From the NCBI GenBank assembly GCA_028274465.1, contig CM051457.1, positions 54,224,425 to 54,288,424 on the forward strand: 64,000 nt of DNA, written 5' to 3'. The position numbers and the translations under genes were made by a program. The notes under the pieces are model-generated. The model had not been told where the DNA came from and ran no database searches. It worked only from the letters and a program-made list of their open reading frames with translations. This DNA comes from Plantago ovata. Taxonomy: Eukaryota > Streptophyta > Magnoliopsida > Lamiales > Plantaginaceae. This document shows, piece after piece, positions 57,920-64,000 of the stretch (position 1 is the stretch's first letter; each line of letters begins with the position of its first letter).

Positions 57920-60329
57920 CCTTTATTGAGGTAGTTCAATCAATCCAAGGTTATACCTTAGCATTGCGAACCTATTATCTGGTAGGGGCTTGGTAAAGAT
58001 GTCAGCAAGTTGATCATCAGTACCTACTTTCACAACCTCAATATCTCCTTTTTTCACATGATCTCTAATGAAATGATGTCTAATATCAATGTGCTTAGTC
58101 CTATATTGAAACTTAGGATTTTGCGTGATAGCAATAGCACTTGTATTATCACAAAAGATTGGTGTTTTCTTTGCAGAAATACCATAATCTCTTAATTGTT
58201 GTTGAATCCATAGGATTTGAGCTGTGCAACAACCAGCTGCAATGTACTCAGATTCAGTGGATGAATTCGCAACACAGGTTTGCTTCTTGCTGAACCATGA
58301 TATTTATCTAGTACCCAAAAACTGACAAGTTCCAGAGGTACTTTTTCTATCAAGAGTTGATCCTCCATGATCAGCATCAGAATAACCAACCAATTCTAGT
58401 CCAGAATCTTTAGGATACCATAATCCAACATTGACTGTACCTTTGACATATTTCAGTATCTTGATTGCCTTTTTGTAGTGTGATTCTCTTGGATCAGATT
58501 GGAATCTTGCACACACACAAACAGCATACTGAATGTCAGGTCTACTTGCTGTTAAATACAACAAGGAACCAATGAGCTTCCTATACTTGTGTTCTTCAAC
58601 ACTTTTATCTTCTTTAGTATAGCCCAATTTGGTACCAACACTCATAGGGATCTTTTCAGGTTTCTCTTCCTCTTTGATCCTAAACTTTATGAGCATTTCT
58701 TTCGCATACTTTGCTTGATTTATGAATATTCCATCTTTGAGTTGCTTGACTTGCAATCCTAGGAAATAATTCAATTTTCCCATCATACTCATTTCAAACT
58801 TGTTTGTCATGAGTTTGGCAAAATCATCACAAAGTTGCTTGTCCTTAGATCCAAAAATTATGTCATCCACATAAATTTGAACTAAGAGTATTTTACCATC
58901 ATAGTTCATGGTAAATAAGGTTTTGTCAACTTCACCTTTCTTGAAACCATTCTCCAGCAAGAACTTAGCCTAGGTATCATACCATGCTCTTGGTGCTTGC
59001 TTTAGACCATATACAGCTTTCTGAAGCTTGTATACCATCTTGATTTCTGAGGGAAGTTCAAAGCCAGGGGGTTGTTCTAAGTAGACTTCTTCAGCAAGTT
59101 CACCATTCAAGAATGCACTTTTAACATCCATTTGGTAAACAATGAAGTCATTGTGAGCAGCAAAGGCCAAGAAAAGCCTAATTGCATCCAATCTTGCAAC
59201 TGGTGCATAAGACTCATCATAGTCCAATCCTTCAGTCTGACAATAACCTTGAGCAACTAAACGTGCTTTATTTCTTGTTACTTCACCAGACTCACTCAGC
59301 TTGTTTCTGAACACCCACTTTGTACCAATAGCTTTCTTGCCTTCAGCAAGTGGTACAAGTTTCCAGACTTTGTTCCTTTCGAATTGATCCAGTTCTTCTT
59401 GCATTGCCTTTATCCATTCAGAATGCTTTAAAGCTTCTTCTATGGTTTTTGGTTCAATTTCTGAAACAAAGCAAGAGAACAATGATTCTACTTCTACGAC
59501 AATTGCTTCTTCAGCAAGTCCATGAGTAGTAAATGCTTTGGATCTAGTCACTTGGCGTTTATTAATATCGCCAATCATATCCGTAGAGGGATGATGTCTA
59601 ATCCATTTATTAACAGGTTTTCTGCTTGTTGTATCAGGATATGTTTGCTCATCAGCATGTGACTCTTCAGTATGTACTTGTTCAGTACTACTGGGATTTT
59701 GTGTCTCTGCTGAGATTGGTTCATCAGCAACTGCTTGTTCAGCATTGCTTGATTGTGGTAGTTCATCAGCAGGCACTGGAGGTTGCGTAGTATCAGCAAC
59801 TTCCGGAGCAACTGCGTCTTTTGCTGAAAATTCCTTGTCGTGAACTATATTTATCTTTTCATGACTTGGGGGAGGAGATTCATTGTCAGAATCATCATTT
59901 AGTTCAATTGACTTGATTTGCCTAGCATTAGATTCAGTTCTTTGCTCATGTATGATTAACTTTTTCATACATTCTGATATTTCTTCTTCAGCAGGCACTC
60001 CTTGTGTCTTTTCATAGAATACAACATGCACTGATTCTTCAATCTTTTGTGCCTTTTTGTTGTAAACTCTATAAGCTTTACTATGCAAGGAGTAACCGAG
60101 AAATATCGCTTCGTCTGCCTTTGGTTGAAATGTTCTTAGGTATTTTCTACCGTTATTAAGAACAAAACACTTGCAACCAAATACTCTTAGATGAGTGATA
60201 TTAGGAGGTCTTCCAACAAACAATTCATAAGGAGTTTTGTTGTATTCCTTAGTAATCAAACACCTGTTTTGAGTGTAACAGGCGGTATTAATCGCTTCAA
60301 CCCAGTAAGCCTCACTTATTTCTGTGTCA
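57920..60329 (-). pseudogene. pol: Copia E pol, better-quality copy
   Basis: An uninterrupted frame runs from the integrase C-terminus through the linker into RT (from the G junction at 60329 down to 58970). The frameshifts seen at 30604-31733 are absent. A TAG near 58970 replaces TTG of the other copy, and RNase H has the shared TAA near 58304. YVDD is near 58870. The frame extends upstream into gypsy G, but that extension (60330-60706) is a chance fusion. Confidence 0.85.
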
Positions 60330-60334
60330 GCAAG

Positions 60335-60833
60335 TGATGAAGTAGAAGAGGTTCGAGAACTTGAAGAGGAGAAAGGATTGGAAGGCGACGCCCCCCTGGA
60401 GGTGGGGGGCGAGTCGCCCAGCATGGGGGGAGAACCGCCTCCCATGATCAGTGAGCTGGACGACCCCAGCTCCCCTGTTTCTTTACTCCCAGACATTCGC
60501 ATCAACCCAAAACCACTTCCTTCCGTTACTAATGAGGTTCTTAAGTACAAAGAGGTGAATCTACTTCTCCGAGGTGGAAATCTTGACAAGCAAGATACAC
60601 AGGAGCCACCACTAAACAAGCACCTCGATGAAGTCAAAGTGAATGTCCTCCTATTGATGAAGTCTTTATTGGATATGCCTGCAAAGCAAACCAGTCCATT
60701 CACCATAGTGAGATCTTTGAAGCTTCCTAGGTCTCTTTGCTACATCAGACCAAGAGAATGGCGGCCACCGTGGGGAGGTAGTCTTGAGTCCATTCTTGAA
60801 TACTCAGCCGACCGAGGCCAAACCGTTCGGTAA
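60335..60833 (+). pseudogene. C-terminal part of a gypsy G internal ORF
   Basis: About 165 codons open from the deletion junction to TAA at 60831-60833. It is acidic, then Pro/Gly-rich, and ends with a Trp-containing PREWRPPWGG segment. It sits upstream of the long 3' non-coding region, where Athila/Tat elements have the end of pol or an extra ORF. I do not recognise a domain. The version at 29683-30319 is frame-broken by probable errors. Confidence 0.4.
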
Positions 60834-61367
60834 CACTAGTATCACTTTTTATTTACTCATTCTCTTTTGCTAGGGACTAGCTTAAGTTTCATGAGGGGGA
60901 TGGGATGTGAACCATGATGTTAAGTATTGTTTGGCTTTGTGATGTTGAGTAGGATAGTCTTGTTTTTTTATTTGCATTTGCACGTTTACTGCTTTCCTAG
61001 GATAGTCTTGCATGTTTTATATGGAGTTTTATTGCCGAATTTTTTGAACTTTTTTATTGGGTAGATCAACTAACTATGCCATTAATCGTATGCTTCATCT
61101 CTATGAATTTGTTTGAGGTTTTTCTCGCTTGGCTTGTCACATTTATGTATTGCACATAGTTGAGCTAGGTAGTCTCGACATCACTTAGTGGTGTTTTCTC
61201 TACTGCGGTTCACGAAGGCCTTTATAATAGGATGATGCATGTTAGGGTCTTATGGTTGTTTTCCCGAGTAATTATGTACCTAAGAGGCAACAAGTCTTCA
61301 CCATGCTTTGAGATTGCTAAATGCCTAGGAAGGAGGTAGTGTGAGGTTGTGTGATCCTTTGTTTATA

Positions 61368-61685
61368 ACCTATTCTACTGAATAGGTTTGGGGAAGGGGT
61401 TACACCATCATAGGCTTGTTTCTGTTTTTCATTATTCGTATCGTGAGTTTATTTTTCCTTTTCCGTAAATTTTGTACTCCAACCTATTCTTTCGAATAGG
61501 TTTGGGGAAGTCGTGTGAGTCATTTTGTTTCTCTTTTGTTATGCTACTGCTAGCTAGAAAAAAATCGAAAAAAAGAAAGAAAAATTCCAGAAGAAAAAAA
61601 GAAAAAGAAAAAAAGAATCTGCAAAAAGAAAAAAAGAGAAGACCCCAAAAAAGCAAAGAAGGGTCCAAAAAAGAAAAGCCGAATA
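61368..61685 (+). repeat. CCTATTC hairpins and purine tract in G
   Basis: Hairpins near 61368-61390 (loop TACT) and 61480-61505 (loop TTTC), followed by an A/G tract at 61556-61685, in the same order as in X. Confidence 0.65.
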
Positions 61686-62286
61686 GCAGTTTAGCAAAGT
61701 ATTGAGTCTTTTCCATTTTTCCTATTGTTCGTAATTGTGTTTTTCTATTTTTTAACTTTTTGTCTTAAGTGTCATCTGTTCTAGACCACCCTCGTCCTGC
61801 CATTCAGGAAGTGGTGAATAGCTTAAAGACATTACTTGAGAGATGGGTAGAATAGGGGAGTGTTATCTTTTATAGGGGGCCCTCCTTCGTTTGATGAGAG
61901 CCAGTACTGGTTCGACCTCTTTTGAGGAAAAGTCTTAACATGGTGGAACAGCAGTAAGTCCTCAGTTTCATAGGAACGGGGCAACCATTCGTATCTTAGC
62001 ATGCATCATTACGTCGTCACTGACTAGGTCCAGGTAGAGAATGTTACGAGAGACTATCTTGTCTTGACATAAGTGCTTATGTGGATGTGTATAAGTCAAT
62101 CGAGGTATTCTTCAACCTATATTCATGCTTTGATTTATATGGTTTTTGTTCATATGTTATTTGATAGTTTCAGTAGATTAGTTCATTTTATTTGGCATGA
62201 AACTCCATTTTTGAGTCTTGCATATTTTTTGTATTAGAGTCTAGCTTAGTTGCTTGAGGACAAGCAAAGGTTCAGTTTGGGGAGTT

Positions 62287-63553
62287 TGATGAATGTGTAT
62301 TTTACACTTTCATTTGAGTCTTTTTCACCTATTTTAGCTATCCTCTATGTTAATTTAGCTATATTTTAGTACATTTTATTAGAATAGTGTCACGTTTCCC
62401 TTTAGATTTTATTTTACAGGTTTTGGTTGAAATTCGGAGATTTACGGGCAATTATATTGAAGTCTACAAGGAATTGGTGTTCCAGAAGCCTATTTGGAGT
62501 ATCTGAAGGTTTCCGGATAAGATTTGGAGTCTAGGGGTCGAATCTGGAGGTTAGAAGGCCATTAGAAGTCTGAAACCGAGTCCGAAAAGGCAAAGAATTC
62601 CAAAACCGCGTCGAAAACGCGGAAATTCCGCGTTTACACTGTGGGGCGAACCGCCCCAGCCAGAAGGCGAACCGCCGCGGGAAAAAATCAGGCCTATATA
62701 TAGTTGCGAGTTTTCTCTCCGAAAATCAGATCTTTCCAAGCCTACTTTCTCACCTCTCTCTATAGTTTTAGGTAGGAACTTCCCGGGGCCTGTCCTGGGA
62801 GTTCCATAGCTTAGGGGATACTTTTTCATAGCAGATTGGAGCGCGTAGGATCGCAATCATCCGGAGATTGACAACCTTCGGTAACTTTGTATCTTACAAC
62901 TTTTATCTACTTATTTTATATTCTTTCAATATGTTTTCTTCTAAGATTGCTATTGATTGCATGCACATTATGAGTAGCTAAATTTATCGTTGGTGGTAGT
63001 ATGTGAATTCTTAGCGAGGGAAGATAATCATGCTAATGGCTATATCGCGCATTATACTCCGTGTCATTGCTTTATTTCGTTGATGAGTTGAACACCAAAA
63101 TTCTCGTATGTTGTATTGATTATTATGCACACTAGGACACTTGTCGGCCAATCAGACTAAATTATCTTCATAGTGTTGAATGATTACGGAACACAATAGG
63201 ACGTTAGTTGTTGACAGGTCAGACCCAAATTATCTTCGTAGTGCACAATACTTACAACAGGACCCAAGATTCATTCAAAGATCTCTATGCAAGACCGAGG
63301 AATTTATGCATGATTATCGACCCATTATGTTAAGAAGGACCATACTATCACCAACCTCCATTATCTGCTTGAAAACCCCCTATTGCTTTCTATCTGCTGT
63401 TTTATATTCTCTTGATTAAATAGATAAAGCTAGTTATAGTCCTGAGAGAACGACACTCGAGTCATTCTACTACTACACTACGATTTTCGTTGTAGTTGTG
63501 GATTGTCTTTGGCTAAATACAAATTCATTTGACTGAATCTGACACGTTCATCA
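62287..63553 (+). repeat. 3' LTR of gypsy G
   Basis: 1,267 bases, TGATGAATG to TTCATCA, after the tract CAGTTTGGGGAGT. Palindromes CGCGG/CCGCG (62619-62632), GGGGCG/CGCCCC (62643-62657) and GGCG/CGCC (62666-62676) precede the TATA box at 62695-62703. Confidence 0.85.
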
Positions 63554-64000
63554 GCAAGCATTGTTCTTGCGGCTTCTTTCAGGGTACGATTCTTCCGTTC
63601 AGCAACACCGTTTTGTTGTGGTGTCCTTACTGAGGATAACTGATGTTGTATGCCTTTTGAGGTGCAATACTGAGTTATGTACTGATTTACAAACTCAGTA
63701 CCATGGTCTGTCCTTATGACTTTTACCTTGTCATTTTTCATGACTTCAAGCTTATTCAGCAAGTTAGGTATTTCATTCCTAGTTTCAGATTTGTGCTTGA
63801 TGAATACTACCCAAGTGAATCTTGAATAGTCATCCACCACGACCAGACCATACTTCTTACCAGCATAGCTTGTTGAAGATGATTCAAACAAGTCCATGTG
63901 CAAGAGTTGTAAAGGTTTTGTAGTTGACGGTACTGCCTTGTTCTTGAAAGAAGATTTGGTTTGCTTTCCTTGCTGACATGCATTGCAAACACCATCCTTC
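63554..64000 (-). pseudogene. pol: Copia E integrase, N-terminal part
   Basis: Minus-strand sequence coding [27 protein letters not shown] and NGVAERKNR, up to TMLAD, where G is inserted. It joins the fragment at 60329 across G. The remainder of E, with its 5' LTR, lies beyond the right edge. Confidence 0.85.

Larger units (their letters stand above)
60335..63553 (+). mobile_element. Gypsy element G, 5'-deleted
   Basis: Inserted in integrase of E with GCAAG at 60330-60334 and 63554-63558. The right end is a full 3' LTR. The left end keeps only TGATGAA of the 5' LTR and then passes straight into an internal ORF tail, so the 5' LTR, gag and most of pol are deleted. The internal region 60976-62286 matches X. 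Confidence 0.82.

Noticed and set aside
60330..60706. Fusion protein of gypsy sequence to copia integrase on the minus strand
   Set aside because: The frame crosses an insertion junction by chance; the gypsy part is antisense to its own ORF.
29683..60990. A giant DNA palindrome or segmental inverted duplication
   Set aside because: The two arms share the same lesions and are near-identical, each with errors only at its own contig end. Target duplications require one contig to be flipped. Assembly artefact is the simpler reading.

Overview
The window is plant nuclear DNA, probably from a eudicot, made almost entirely of nested LTR retrotransposons. I found no convincing host gene, rRNA, tRNA gene or CRISPR array. 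The dominant family is a Ty1/copia element that resembles Sireviruses. It has 1.57-1.7 kb LTRs (TGTTAGG...CCAACA), an initiator-Met-tRNA primer site, a gag with zinc knuckle and coiled coil, and a pol ordered protease-integrase-reverse transcriptase-RNase H. A third ORF of about 1,690 codons (ORF3) lies between pol and the 3' LTR. Four copies are present, here called Copia-0 (old), A, B and E. A Ty3/gypsy family of Athila/Tat type (LTR TGATGAA...TTCATCA) is nested in and around them as X, H, F and G. A second copia family (D) and a bare gypsy gag fragment are also present.

Layout as given. 1-2672: 3' end of gypsy X. 2673-~9780: remnant of Copia-0 (end of ORF3 plus 3' LTR), interrupted by solo LTR H (3297-4680) and deleted gypsy F (5496-9089). 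~9781-10716: AT-rich DNA that is the reverse-strand continuation of D. 10717-24111: copia A (5' LTR, gag, pol, ORF3), cut in ORF3 by copia B, whose 3' LTR and ORF3 follow on the minus strand (24112-29582). 29583-29682: 100 N. 29683-40759: a piece of gypsy G, then copia E. 40760-41832: gypsy gag. 41833-44399: 5' LTR and leader of D. 44400-46533: 3' LTR and ORF3 end of A, minus strand. 46534-52317: 5' LTR, gag and pol of B. 52318-52417: 100 N. 52418-64000: minus-strand repeat of E with G inserted in its integrase.

The scaffold order is not biological. Target-site duplications and reading frames show that the middle contig (29683-52317) is inverted and that about 8.5 kb at its end is the same DNA as the start of the third contig. 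Read as contig 1, reverse complement of contig 2, contig 3, every broken element closes: B sits in A with AGATC repeats, A sits in D with GTATT repeats, and E runs from beyond the right edge to its 3' LTR with G inserted in it.

The most interesting biology is in the copia family. ORF3 has its own TATA box and three 71-77 nt GT-AG introns whose lengths break frame in some copies while the flanking exons stay in frame. An array of about seven short hairpins with changing stems and an ACRGGNA-like loop lies between pol and ORF3. Tandem hairpins near the LTR 3' end keep their pairing and carry only GNRA tetraloops. A candidate 80 nt intron joins gag to pol in frame. The ORF3 product has several nuclear-localisation-like clusters, a ubiquitin-interacting-motif-like segment and no evident membrane segment, so it does not look like an envelope protein. 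These points are read from sequence; RNA data would be needed to prove splicing or structure.
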